Shown piece by piece: positions 12,601 through 22,123 of a stretch of DNA of 64,000 bases. Every line of letters starts with the position of its first letter. Position 1 is the stretch's first letter. The notes beneath the pieces are model-generated. The model was not told the origin of the DNA, searched no databases, and worked only from the letters and a program-made list of their open reading frames with translations. A program made the position numbers and the translations under genes. This DNA comes from Coffea arabica (Eukaryota; Streptophyta; Magnoliopsida; Gentianales; Rubiaceae), in contig NC_092323.1 of the NCBI RefSeq assembly GCF_036785885.1, forward strand, positions 2,024,501 through 2,088,500. The letters are read 5' to 3'.

Positions 12601-12971
12601 TAATCTAAAACATATAATCACGCTTAATTATTTCACTAATCACTTTCTCATCTTAGTCACTTACACTTAAGCATACTTTATCCCACATAAAAGTAGTTAA
12701 ACAATAACTTTTTTGTCAAGGACAAAATTAGGTTTAAACCCACTTAAAACTTCTAATAAATCATAACATTAGGGATTTTGCTCACTTAGGGTTTCTAACC
12801 TATCCTATACCTTCCCACACTAGTGGGTCCCACATCCGATATACGTTCTTAATTTCTCAAAAACTAACTAATACTAGAAAAATTATCTAAGAACTATATT
12901 TACTCATAAATTAGGGTTTTCTTCTTAGCCCTAACCCTAATATCCACTTATGAACGGTCTGGGTCCTCACA
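9689..12971. mobile_element. Solo LTR, 3283 bp, probably Tekay/Del-type gypsy
   Basis: The sequence starts TGTGACGACCCC and ends GGTCCTCACA, so both strands show the TG...CA ends of an LTR. It is flanked by CCTTT at 9684-9688 and 12972-12976. It holds no long ORF, no second copy of either end and no PBS or PPT pair, so it is a solo LTR rather than a whole element. The length fits the very long LTRs of the Tekay/Del chromovirus lineage; this assignment is inference from length and end sequence. It sits in the 5' leader of the antisense ORF. Confidence 0.85.
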
Positions 12972-13001
12972 CCTTTCACCAGTAAGTCCCCTTTTCTTTT
13001 T

Positions 13002-15107
13002 ATGTCTTCTTACAGTTCTGATAGCTCTGACGTCACCAGTTCAGCCCATAGGCATAGAACAGCTAGCCCCATACTCCTAGATAGCAGCTCTTCAGATTCC
13101 CTCAGCTCTACTCCTTCTATTTCATTTGGGCCAGAACCCGTAGTCTCTCCCAACCTGTCTCCTGTTAGAATAATGAACCCAGCCAAGCAACCTGCCCAAC
13201 CTCTGGTCGGAGCTGCTGAACAGGTAGCTCCAGATCAGACGGTGGCAGGGACCTCAGGGGGGCCGCATGGCGACTTTAGGGAAGTCGACACCATCCCCCC
13301 AGCCCTGGAGCAAAAAGATGTTGACGAGCTGGCGGAAAAATATGAAATCCCAGCCCAATTCGAGCCCAGGGCCGCCCGCCCAGGGGAGGTCGCCAGCCGA
13401 CCTCCTCCTGGTTTCGTGGCGATCTACAGGGATCAGCTGATGGCTGGTCTCCGCCTGCCCATCCCCAATTTCCTCTTCTTTATCCTTACCTTCTGGGGCA
13501 TTCGCATAATTCAGGTCATCCCCAATGCCGTTCGCTCCATCATAGGTTTTTTCATCCTCTGCCGAGCACTCGAAATCCCCTTTTCTCTCGACCTATTCGG
13601 GGCCTTCTTCCAGATGAAGGTCAGCGGGAAGGTGCCTGGGTGGTTCTACTTTGCCCGACGAAATGGAGCGAAAACCCCCACCCGCGAGCTGTTCACGGGG
13701 GCACCTTCCTCTATCAAGGACTGGAAGCCTCAATTCTTCTTCGTGAAGAACCTAGGTTTTCCTCCCCTTACCTGGAGAGCAGAGACTCAAGTCTCAGATC
13801 CCCTTCCGTCCCTGCTCCCCGTGTCCGAGCTTAGCTGCCTACTCAGCTCGGACGCGAAGCTGGACGTGAAAGAACTCAGCAACGACCAGCTTTGGGCGGC
13901 GGGGCTGATCCGAGCTAGCTCTTCGGATCCCTCACCAGAAGATAAACCACTCTCACTGGACGAGCTGGACACCTGTATCCATCTTGCACTTCCGCCTCCT
14001 TTTTTTTTTTTTAGGCATCTACTGACCTCCTGGGCTTCTGCCTGTGCAGTGAAGCGGTTCTCTTCACTTCTGTCCATTGGCGGCACCAGCAACCCGGGCG
14101 CTACGACTCAGAATCCCTCGGCTAACCCAGCCAGCTCGGCGCCCATTCCGATACCTCAGCCAGCCCCTGCCCAATCCTCCAAGGCGATCGAGGCTGGGAA
14201 GAAGAAGAAAAAGAAGACAACTGCCAAGAGAGCCAGGGTGGAAACGCCCTCGTCCCCAGCTCGGGAGGAGAGGTCAACACCTGAGACTGCTCAAGGCGGC
14301 CACTACGGCGTGAACACAGCCGAAGAGCAAGCCCGAGCTGAAGCTCCCCCTAACTTATGGCAACGCCAGAGCTCCCTGCTCTTCGACCCTCAGACTCGGT
14401 TGACGACGCACCAGCACCCCACGCACTTCTGCCCCCAGTGGAAGCTATCCATAAATGACCGAGCTCAGTTCCCCGAGGTGGCACGGGAGCTCGCTCACGG
14501 GGCCATCCTCCCACGGGACTACAACTTGACCAAGGCCATGGAGTCATCCGACCTTCTCAACTACTTCTACACGAGAACGGCGCAGGTGAACCTGGTTGGG
14601 TCCGAGCTAGCCAGGCGCTACGAAAGCCTGCTTCCCCTGCTGAATGAAACAAAGACGGCCAACGAGAAACTGCTCAGCCAGAACGAAGCAGCAGTGGCCG
14701 AAGCTGAAGGCCTGAAGAAGCAGCTCGCGCAAGTCCACACAAACTTCGAGCTAGAACTGAAGAAGAACGCCGAGCTGACCTCCCAGCTAAAAGAGGAACA
14801 GCAGAAGGCAGCTGGGCTGTCTGCTCAGGCGGAGGCAGCCAGGGCTGAGGGAAGCCAGGAGGGCGTGCGGACCTTCCTCAGGTCCGAGGAATTCAGGGGC
14901 GACCTGGCCATCCTGAATACCCCCGTTCTGCAGCATGGGTATTCCCAGGCCCTGCAGGAAGTGCAAGGGCTAGGTTTGCCCGGGTTCGACTTGGGAAACT
15001 TTCCCAGCTACAATCCCCTGGCCGTGGAGCAGCTCGACCGCCTGGTGGAGGGCTACACGCACGGACGGAAACTGACCACCTGGTTGCCGACCCCCTGCTG
15101 CCAGTGA
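13002..15107 (+). CDS. Antisense extra ORF of the Tat element (putative gypsy-type transposon domain)
   Basis: 701 codons, opposite in direction to gag-pol and convergent with it. The N-terminus is Ser-rich (MSSYSSDSSDV). A central region (residues about 130-260; PPPGFVAIYRDQLMAGLRLP, SGKVPGWFYFARRNG, TRELFTGAPSSIKDWKPQFF) matches the domain family catalogued as transposase (putative) gypsy type. A Pro/Ala-rich linker with a KKKKKKTTAKRAR basic patch follows, then a long coiled coil (about 545-625). Its role is unknown; such ORFs are known in Tat-lineage elements. Near 15080 the frame slips: the next frame stays open to a stop at 15149-15151 and gives an acidic end (PESEQEEEEGEN), so the present CCQ ending is probably a frameshift. 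A T13 tract at about 14000 precedes AG and could be an intron end. A polyadenylation-like AATGAAATGAAA lies near 15235. Confidence 0.75.
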   Translation: MSSYSSDSSDVTSSAHRHRTASPILLDSSSSDSLSSTPSISFGPEPVVSPNLSPVRIMNPAKQPAQPLVGAAEQVAPDQTVAGTSGGPHGDFREVDTIPPALEQKDVDELAEKYEIPAQFEPRAARPGEVASRPPPGFVAIYRDQLMAGLRLPIPNFLFFILTFWGIRIIQVIPNAVRSIIGFFILCRALEIPFSLDLFGAFFQMKVSGKVPGWFYFARRNGAKTPTRELFTGAPSSIKDWKPQFFFVKNLGFPPLTWRAETQVSDPLPSLLPVSELSCLLSSDAKLDVKELSNDQLWAAGLIRASSSDPSPEDKPLSLDELDTCIHLALPPPFFFFRHLLTSWASACAVKRFSSLLSIGGTSNPGATTQNPSANPASSAPIPIPQPAPAQSSKAIEAGKKKKKKTTAKRARVETPSSPAREERSTPETAQGGHYGVNTAEEQARAEAPPNLWQRQSSLLFDPQTRLTTHQHPTHFCPQWKLSINDRAQFPEVARELAHGAILPRDYNLTKAMESSDLLNYFYTRTAQVNLVGSELARRYESLLPLLNETKTANEKLLSQNEAAVAEAEGLKKQLAQVHTNFELELKKNAELTSQLKEEQQKAAGLSAQAEAARAEGSQEGVRTFLRSEEFRGDLAILNTPVLQHGYSQALQEVQGLGLPGFDLGNFPSYNPLAVEQLDRLVEGYTHGRKLTTWLPTPCCQ

Positions 15108-15421
15108 CCACCCCCGAATCCGAGCAGGAGGAGGAGGAGGGTGAAAACTAGAATAGGGCTTAGGGTAGAACCCGAACTGTCAGTAGGCAGTTTGTTTTGT
15201 ATGAGCTCTGCTCTTCGTTGTACAGTTTTTATTGAATGAAATGAAAGCCTTCCTTTTGCTTTATACTTAGTCGCATTTCGCAAAGTTTCTCATAACCAGA
15301 CACATCGGTGTGGCTCTATGCCGACCTAAATGAGCTATTCCCTAAGATGAAATAACTTATTAGCCAAATACATTAACATTAATCAAATTCTTGACCTTGA
15401 GACGAACTGTCATGCGCGAGC

Positions 15422-15683
15422 TTAACGGAAAATCCTCAGGTTGGAATTGTGCCAGGTACGCGGGACCTCCTCGCCGCTGAGGTGAGTTAGCTTGCAGTAT
15501 CCAGCTCGGTCTGCCTCCTTCACCACGTAGGGTCCTTCCCAGTTTGGATCCAGCTTGCCCGTGCCCTGAAGCCGACTTACGCTGTTCTTCCTCAGGACCA
15601 GATCCCCTGGCTTGAAAGATAGGGGCCTCACCCTAGCATTGTAGTATCGCGCAACCTGTCCTTTATACTTAGCCATGCGTATA
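15422..15683 (-). pseudogene. Integrase C-terminal fragment of the Tat element
   Basis: Beginning just inside the target duplication, the minus frame reads RMAKYKGQVARYYNARVR and continues through LSFKPGDLVLRKN and DPNWEGPYVV to the stop at 15422. This is the standard integrase C-terminal (GPY/F-type) module, with the GPYVV core present. It is cut from the rest of the polyprotein by the 1002-bp solo LTR. On the other side of the insertion the protein stops at EEAAI, and the two edges rejoin in frame once the insert and one duplication are removed. Confidence 0.9.
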
Positions 15684-16685
15684 TGTAAGAGCCCGGTGCA
15701 ACCCAAAGAGTACAAACAAATTCACAATGATGCACAAAGATATATCAAATTTAAGCACAATAAAGAAAACTTAATTAAAGAGAAAGGATAAGAAATGCAA
15801 ACCAATAGCCTCTTCAATTGATGGCGATGCTAACCAAGATGTACAAGTGAAGGCTCACTCCTTCCTCACCCCAAATACTCTTTGGTTGAGCCAAGGAGTT
15901 TTACAACAATTCTAGTTAACCCTCAACAACCTACACTTGAAAGATCACTCACCCAATTAAGAACTATTTTATACAAATGAGGCAACCTTCACCAAGGTTT
16001 TACCACTTCAAGTGATAGGTTCACCTTCACCAAGGTTTTACTCCTCCTAGAGAATAACCTTCACTTGAGCAACCTCACAACCCAACTTCCCCAACCCCTT
16101 ATACAACCAACAAAGAATCTTTCTACTCAAAATCTCACTTGTAAGCTTGTATATTGTGTTGGCAAAAGTCTCTAGTCTTCTTGTGCTTTGGGGTTTTTAT
16201 AGAAGGTGAGAAATGGCTCCAAAAGACTCTCCAACGGTCAAATATTAATTGCTGTCAAAACTAGCCGTTGGCCTGTCGGACGTCCGACAGGTGCCTGTCA
16301 GACGTCCGAACCACCTGTCGGACGTCCGAACCCTGCGTCCGAACGTAGGCAGAGAGTCATCAAATCTTTGCGAAATTTCTCGGACGTCCGATGTGATCGA
16401 TGTGCGTCCGAGGCGTGCGTCCGATCCTTCCGGACGTCCGATGCTTCCTCACGAGCGTCCGACAGAGTTTCCTTCTTGATGTTCTTCATCCTTTCGGACG
16501 TCCGATAGTTTCCTTTTGGCCGTCCGACATGAGTGACCTGATTTTGCTTCTTCATTTGGTTGGTTTTCTTTCCTTGACACCATTGAACCTGATTCTAACA
16601 AATTTCTCACATAAAAACATTAGACCAAATCTACATTTTGGTTTGTTAATCATCAAAACCAAGGATTGATCGACCAAGGTCAACA
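15684..16685 (-). mobile_element. Solo LTR, 1002 bp, probably Copia SIRE-type
   Basis: On the minus strand it starts TGTTGACCTTGGTCGATCAA and ends GGGCTCTTACA. On the plus strand it starts TGTAAGAGCC and ends GGTCAACA. The flanks are GTATA at 15679-15683 and 16686-16690. It contains no ORF of its own, but it adds a 44-residue LTR-encoded tail to the truncated polyprotein upstream. The start, followed by a TTTTGATGAT motif, is typical of SIRE/Maximus Copia LTRs (inference). It carries a cluster of CGTCCGA palindromes. Confidence 0.85.
16276..16528. repeat. Cluster of CGGACGTCCG palindromes
   Basis: Within 253 bp the core CGTCCGA occurs 11 times. At least five copies are full palindromes of the form TCGGACGTCCGA (16276, then near 16317, 16380, 16428 and 16495). 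Spacing is irregular, so it is not a simple tandem satellite. It is internal to the Copia-like solo LTR. Each copy holds one or two CpGs and an ACGT core, so it could act as a bZIP-type site or as a silencing target. The function is speculative. Confidence 0.8.
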
Positions 16686-19600
16686 GTATAGCCGCCTCTT
16701 CTCTCCTTCCTTCCAGCAAATCCAAGTTAAGACGCAGCTCGTCTTCATTGTCCTGAGCTATGAAGTTCTGAACCCTGCCCGAAGGCACGCCTATCTCTGC
16801 AGGGATCACAGCCTCTGCTCCATAGGTCAGAACGAAAGGGGTCTCCTGAGTGGCAGTTCGGGGAGTGGTTCGGTAGGCCCATAGTATGGTGGGCAGCTCG
16901 TCCAGCCACCCAGCTCGAGCGGACTCCATCCGCGTCTTCAAACCATGCAGGATAGTCCTGTTAACGTTTTCGACCTGCCCATTGGCTTGGGGATGACCTA
17001 CCGAGGTGAAGTGCTGCCGGATTCCGAGCTCCGTGCACCAACCTTGGAGAGAATTGTCCGCGAACTGTCGTCCATTGTCTGAGACTAGGACCCGAGATAT
17101 ACCAAATCGACAAACAATGTTTCTCCAGAGAAATTTCTGAACCGACCTGCTGCTGATGGTGGTAAGGAGCTCGGCCTCCACCCACTTGGTGAAGTAGTCC
17201 ACAGCCACCACCACGTGCTCATAGCCCCCAGGAGCTCGGAGGAACGGACCCATCAAGTCTATCCCCCACTGGAAGAAAGGCCAAGGGCTCTGAAGAGGCG
17301 CCATTTCCTGAGTTGGGGCGTGGTGGATCGGAGCGTGCAGTTGGCAGGATTTGCACCGAGCTACTAGTTCGGCAGAGTCCAAGAAGATAGTGGGCCAGTA
17401 ATACCCAGACAACATTCCTTTTTTGGCCAAAACTCTTGGTCCGACGTAGTTCCCGCAGATACCTTCATGCAGCTCAAGCAAGATATACTCTCCTTCCCCC
17501 GGAGTCACGCACCTCAACCATGGACGCAGATAGGATTTCTTGTAAAGCACCCCATTCGAGAACTCGTATCCCCGCGATTTAAGAAGGATCCGTCGTGCCT
17601 CCACCCGACTTGAGGGGAGCTCTCCATTGGCCAGGTATCGCACGAGGGGATCCATCCAGGAGCTCACTACTTGAATAACGGCCGCGTCTACCTGATCATA
17701 TGCCCGATTCCTGACGACCTCCACCAAGACCTCTTTGTTCAATGTGCCCACTGAGGTGGAGGCGAGCTTGGACAGTGCGTCTGCCCTCTTATTCTGGCTT
17801 CGCGGGACCTGCTCGAGCGTGAACAGTTTGAACTGAGCTCTCAGCTCATGCACTTTTGCGACGTACCTTCTTAGTGGCTCCTCTTTGACTTCATAACTTC
17901 CCCCTACCTGATTTACTATCAGCTGCAAGTCGCTGTAGACTTCTATTGATTCGGCCCCCAGCTTTCGAGCTATCACCATCCCCGCGACCAGGGCCTCGTA
18001 CTCGGACTCGTTGTTGGAAGCCCTGAAATCAAACCTCAGGGCGTAGGCCAACTCATCCCCCATGGGGCTAGTCAAGAGAAGTCCCGCTCCGCATCCTTCC
18101 TGGCTCGACGACCCATCTACGAACAGTGTCCAAGTCGGAATGGTCTGATCGACCTTGCCAGTGGCCTGTTCAATCTCGACAGCCTCTTTGGCCTGTTCAG
18201 CCTCCGCTGCGTCTCCGATCCGTTTGGCCTGGGATTCCCTTGTGGCCTGTCCGACCTTGGCAGGTCCTTCGGCCTCGACTGCATCTATGGTCTGCTTGGC
18301 CTCGGAAGTCTTGGTGGCTTGCTCGACCTGGGCAGCTTTTCCGGCCTGACTGGCCTCGGCTGCGTCTTGGGCCTTGGAGGTTTGCGCGACCTCGACAGCT
18401 TCTCCGACCTGCTTGGCCTTAGCTGTGTCTCTGGTCCGTTCGACCTGTGATTCCCGTGGCCCGAAGGAGACCCCTTCGGCTATAAAATCCGCCAAGGCTT
18501 GGGCCTTAATGGCCGTGCGAGGTTGGTAGCTGAGGTCGTACTCAGACAGCTCCACAGCCCACCTCACCATTCTCCCTGACGCATCAGGCTTGGAAAGAAT
18601 TTGTTTGAGCGGCTGGTCGGTCATAACCACCACGGGGTGGGCTTGAAAATACGACCTAAGCTTCCGAGCCGCGTGAACTAATGCCAAAATATACCGCTCA
18701 ATCGAGGCGTACCTTGGCTCCGCGCCCTGCAGGGCTCGGCTGACATAGTATACGGGCTTCTGGATCTTGCCTTCTTCCCGAACTAGCACCGCACTGATTG
18801 CCTCCTCCCCTACTGCTAGATAGATAAATAAGATCTCTCCGTGTGCGGGAGAGGTCAAGGCTGGCAACCGAACGATGTGGGCTTTTAGCTCGTCGAATGC
18901 TCGCTGGCACTCGGGGGTCCACTCAAACTGGGGACCTCTTCGCAGGGCCCTGAAGAAGGGGGAACCCCGAACTGCAGATTTTGACAAGAACCTGCTCAGG
19001 GCCGCCATCCTGCCAGCTAGCCGTTGGACCTCTTTTATGTTTCGGGGAGGAGCCATGTCCATGATAGCTTTTACCTTGTCGGGATTAGCTCTTACCCCGT
19101 CCTTGGATATCATGTACCCCAAGAACTTGCCCGACCTAACCCCGAAAGTGCACTTCTTAGGGTTCAGCCGCATGCGCGAGCTCCGTAGGACGTCAAAGAT
19201 CTCTCTGAGGTCGTTGACGAACTGCTCCTGAGTTCGTCTTTTCACCAGCATGTCATCAACGTATACCTCCATGTTGCGGCCGATCTGGTTTTTGAATAAC
19301 TTGTTGACCAGCCGTTGATAGGTCGCGCCGGCGTTCTTCAATCCGAATGGCATGGTGGTATAGCAGTACGTACCGTACTCGGTGATGAAGGCAGTCTTCT
19401 CTTTATCCTCCTCGTCCAGGGCTATCTGGTGATATTCTTTGAAGGCGTCCAGAAAGCAGAAAATCTCGCAGCCAATAGTTGAATCGACCAGCTGATCGAT
19501 GTGAGGGAGGGGGTAACAGTCCTTGGGACAGGCTTTATTCAGGTCGGTGAAGTCTACGCACATCCGCCACGCCCTGTCCTCCTTTTTCACCAGCACTGGG

Positions 19601-21426
19601 TTGGCTAGCCAGGTCGGGTAGTAGATCTCTTTCACAATTTTGGCCTCCAACAGCTTGCCGACCTCCTCCTTGACGACCTCATTCCGTTCAGGCGCGAAAT
19701 TCCTTTTCTTTTGCTTTACTGGTCGAGCGTTTGGATCCACGTGCAACTTATGGACTGCCAGCTCGGGAGGGACACCGGGCATATCGTCTGCACTCCAAGC
19801 AAAGATCTCTTCGTACTCCTCCAGAAGGGACTCCAGAGCTCTCCGCGCTGGCTCGTTTAGGCCCGATCCGACCCTGACCACTCGATCAGGTCGCTCTAGG
19901 CAAATGGGCACTTCAACCAGACTCTCGTCCGTCTCCAACCTCTCCTCCTTCTCAATAGGCTCCCAGAGCTCCAGAAGGACTGTCTGCGCCACTAGCTTCT
20001 CCTTACCCTTGAGGGTTGCGATATAGCAGGCTCGTGCTACCTCCGGGTCTCCCAGCACCTCGGCCACCCCATCAGGCGTTGGAAACTTCATGCTTAGGTG
20101 CAAAGTTGAGCAGACAGCTCGGAGTGCGTTTAAGGTTGGACGCCCTAGTATCATGTTGTAGGAGGACGGCTCCTTTACCACTGCGAAGTTCACCGAAATA
20201 GTTCGGCACTTCGGTGATTCCCCTATAGTGATCGTGAGAGTTATCATTCCCTCTGGTCTTACGGGCGGACCTGCAAATCCTATCAGGGGAGTACGAACTG
20301 GGATGAGCTGCTTGTCCTCCAGCTGCAGCTCTTTAAAAGTTTTGTAGTACAGCACGTCGATGGCGCTCCCGTTGTCGATGTATACCTTCTTTACTTTGTA
20401 GTTGCACGTGATGACCTCTATCACAATTGCCTCATGGTTGTTGGAGGCTAAAGGTACCGCGTCCTTTGGTCCATAGACGATCTCCTCGTACATCTTCAAA
20501 CGTTTGTTCGAGCTCTCCCCGGTGGGGGGAGGCCGATTGTTCCGCCGAGCCGTATGGCTATCTCCCCCTGCAGGTCCCCCTGCGATGGTGTTGATCACCC
20601 TGGCTAGGTTCTGAACCCCCTGCTCCGGAGTCCGATCACGGGGACCTCGAGGTCGGTCGTGCGAGCTGGTCGCCCGGTCTCGCTTGAACCCCCCTGGCCT
20701 CTGATCTGCTCGTCCGTCACGGACGAACTGCCCGAGATGGCCTCTTCGTATCAGCTTTTCGATCTCCTTCTTGAGGTGTCGGCAGTCCTCAGTATCGTGT
20801 CCGACGTCTCGGTGGTAAGCGCAGTACAAGTCCTGATCCCGTCTGCTTTTGTCTCCAGCCAAGGGTCGGGGAGGTCGGGGAGGTCGGGAAAGTCCCTGCT
20901 GCTCCATTACTGCAAGGACCCGAGCTCTGGGGGCCGTGAGGGAAGTCCAAGGCTTATCTCCCCCCAGGGGCCGGCTTCTCGGCGGAGGGTCATAGGTATT
21001 CTTCCGCCCCTGGTCACGTCGCACGTCTCCCTGATCGGTGGTCCTTCGGCGCTTGTCATCCCTTTGTCTTTCCTGCGCGCTTTTCAAGCGATTGGCCTCC
21101 TCCGCATTGGCCTTCTCGTGAGCTCGGTCCAGCATCTCCCGGACTGACCTGGGCGGTCTCTCCACGAGCTCAGTGTATAGCTTCTGCTTCCGCAGCCCGT
21201 GAATGAAGGCGGTCATCACCACCTTGTCATCTCGGTCGCGAACCTGGAGGGATTCGTTATTGAATCGCACCATGTATTCGCGCAGTGATTCCTCAGTCCT
21301 TTGCTGGATGGTCATGAGGTGAGCGGTACTTTTAGAGAAGGCTCGCGAAGAAACGAACTGCGCGGAGAACAGTCGCGCGAGTTGGGTAAAGGACCTGATC
21401 GATCTGGGCAGGAGCCCCTGGAACCA
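16552..21426 (-). pseudogene. Tat gag-pol: late gag, protease, RT, RNase H, aRNase H, integrase core
   Basis: This is the main open part of the polyprotein, open from just after the gag nonsense codon. In order: the end of capsid (QQRTEESLREYMVRFNN); a zinc-knuckle-like CAYHRDVGHDTEDC; protease (YIDNGSAIDVLY); reverse transcriptase with EVYVDDMLVK near 19243-19271; gypsy RNase H (YLAVGEEAISAVLV); a repeat-rich Ala/Glu/Lys spacer (18150-18455); and archaeal-type RNase H (TLFVDGSSSQEGCGAG...NESEYEAL...YSDLQLIVNQ). Integrase follows, with HEGICGNYVG...CKSC, then GIDLMGP, VSDNGRQF and NGQVENVNR supplying the D,D,E residues. The second His of the HHCC finger is Tyr here. True coding ends at about 16691; the last 44 residues come from the solo LTR. 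Confidence 0.9.
18150..18455 (-). repeat. Degenerate coding repeat between the two RNase H domains
   Basis: About four imperfect units of roughly 60-75 bp encode Ala/Glu/Gln/Lys-rich segments such as VGEAVEVAQTSKAQDAAEAS and QAKRIGDAAEAEQAKEAVEI. The frame stays open throughout. It separates the two RNase H domains by about 100 residues and is predicted to be helical. Confidence 0.8.
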
Positions 21427-22080
21427 CTATCGGGCCCTTCCTTCTAGGAACATCGGGAAGGTCTTGCATCTGACCGCATCCGCGGCCGTTTGTAGGCGCA
21501 TCTGCGTCATGAACACGAACAGGTGGTCTTCCGGATCCGTAGTTGCGTCGTAGGGCTTCATGTTTGGGATTTTGAACTTTGCGGGTAGCTGGTAGTCCTC
21601 GATATCGAGCACAAAGGGGGAGGCGATGTACCTATCCGCCTCGGGGTCCAGCAGCAGGTCCAGCTCGTCCTGCACCTGTTGCCTCTCCCTCAGGGGAGAG
21701 AGCCTTCGGACGGGCTCCGGGTGTTCAGTTCGGGAGTTTTTGTGAGAGGGCTCTACGACCTCGACCTGCTCACGCGTGAGTTCCCGATGCGCCCGCTTGG
21801 CCCCGTGATTGGGGCTCCCAGTTCGGGACTCTGACAGGTCGGCTCCCTGGACCTTAGGCTCCTTGTCGGACTGTCCTCCCGACTGCCCTTTGAGGTAGTT
21901 CATGATCGCCTCGAAGGTGGGCAGGTTTGCTGCCACCGTTTGAACCAACTGTTCGGGCGGAATTCGTGAGGGCCCCGCCCCTCCTTCTTCGGGTATCGGG
22001 TCCCGGTGAGAGTTTTGGGGGCCGCTTCGCTCCATCCCCTTGGATCCACCAGCTTTTCTCTGAGACCTGGTTTTCGGCAT
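21427..22080 (-). pseudogene. Tat gag, N-terminal part, ending at a nonsense codon
   Basis: I start at the ATG at 22080 (MPKTRSQRKAGGSKG); the longer frame upstream begins at a TTG inside the PBS. The product has a basic N-terminus, a segment QTVAANLPTFEAIMNYLKGQ, a charged linker, and the start of the plant gypsy gag domain (PFVLDIEDYQLPAKFKIPNM, DPEDHLFVFMTQM). The frame ends at TAG (21427-21429), immediately followed in the same frame by WFQGLLPRSI, the normal continuation of gag. The stop therefore lies inside gag, not at a gag-pol junction, and looks like a point mutation. Confidence 0.9.
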
Positions 22081-22103
22081 GATTCGCGAAGAAAAGTAAC
22101 GTG

Positions 22104-22121
22104 TTCCCACAGACGGCGCCA
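22104..22121 (-). promoter_or_regulatory. Primer binding site of the Tat element
   Basis: Two bases inside the 5' LTR the minus strand reads TGGCGCCGTCTGTGGGAA. The first nine bases (TGGCGCCGT) are complementary to the 3' end expected for plant tRNA-Asp (ACGGCGCCA, from memory); the rest diverges. Confidence 0.7.
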
Positions 22122-22123
22122 AT

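Noticed and set aside
9689-12971. Considered as a full non-autonomous element or a gene
   Set aside because: No internal repeat of either end, no PBS or PPT and no long ORF; a solo LTR explains the ends and duplications better.
12980-13013. gtaagt...ttacag mini-intron at the start of the antisense ORF
   Set aside because: About 34 bp is too short for a plant intron, and the ATG lies inside it.
20659-21147. 162-codon plus-strand ORF inside gag-pol
   Set aside because: It overlaps the conserved minus-strand frame and has no recognisable domain; unlike the 13002 ORF it has no promoter, leader or known family.
21427-21429. TAG as a programmed gag-pol readthrough signal
   Set aside because: It lies within the capsid part of gag, well before the zinc knuckle and protease, so it reads as a point mutation.
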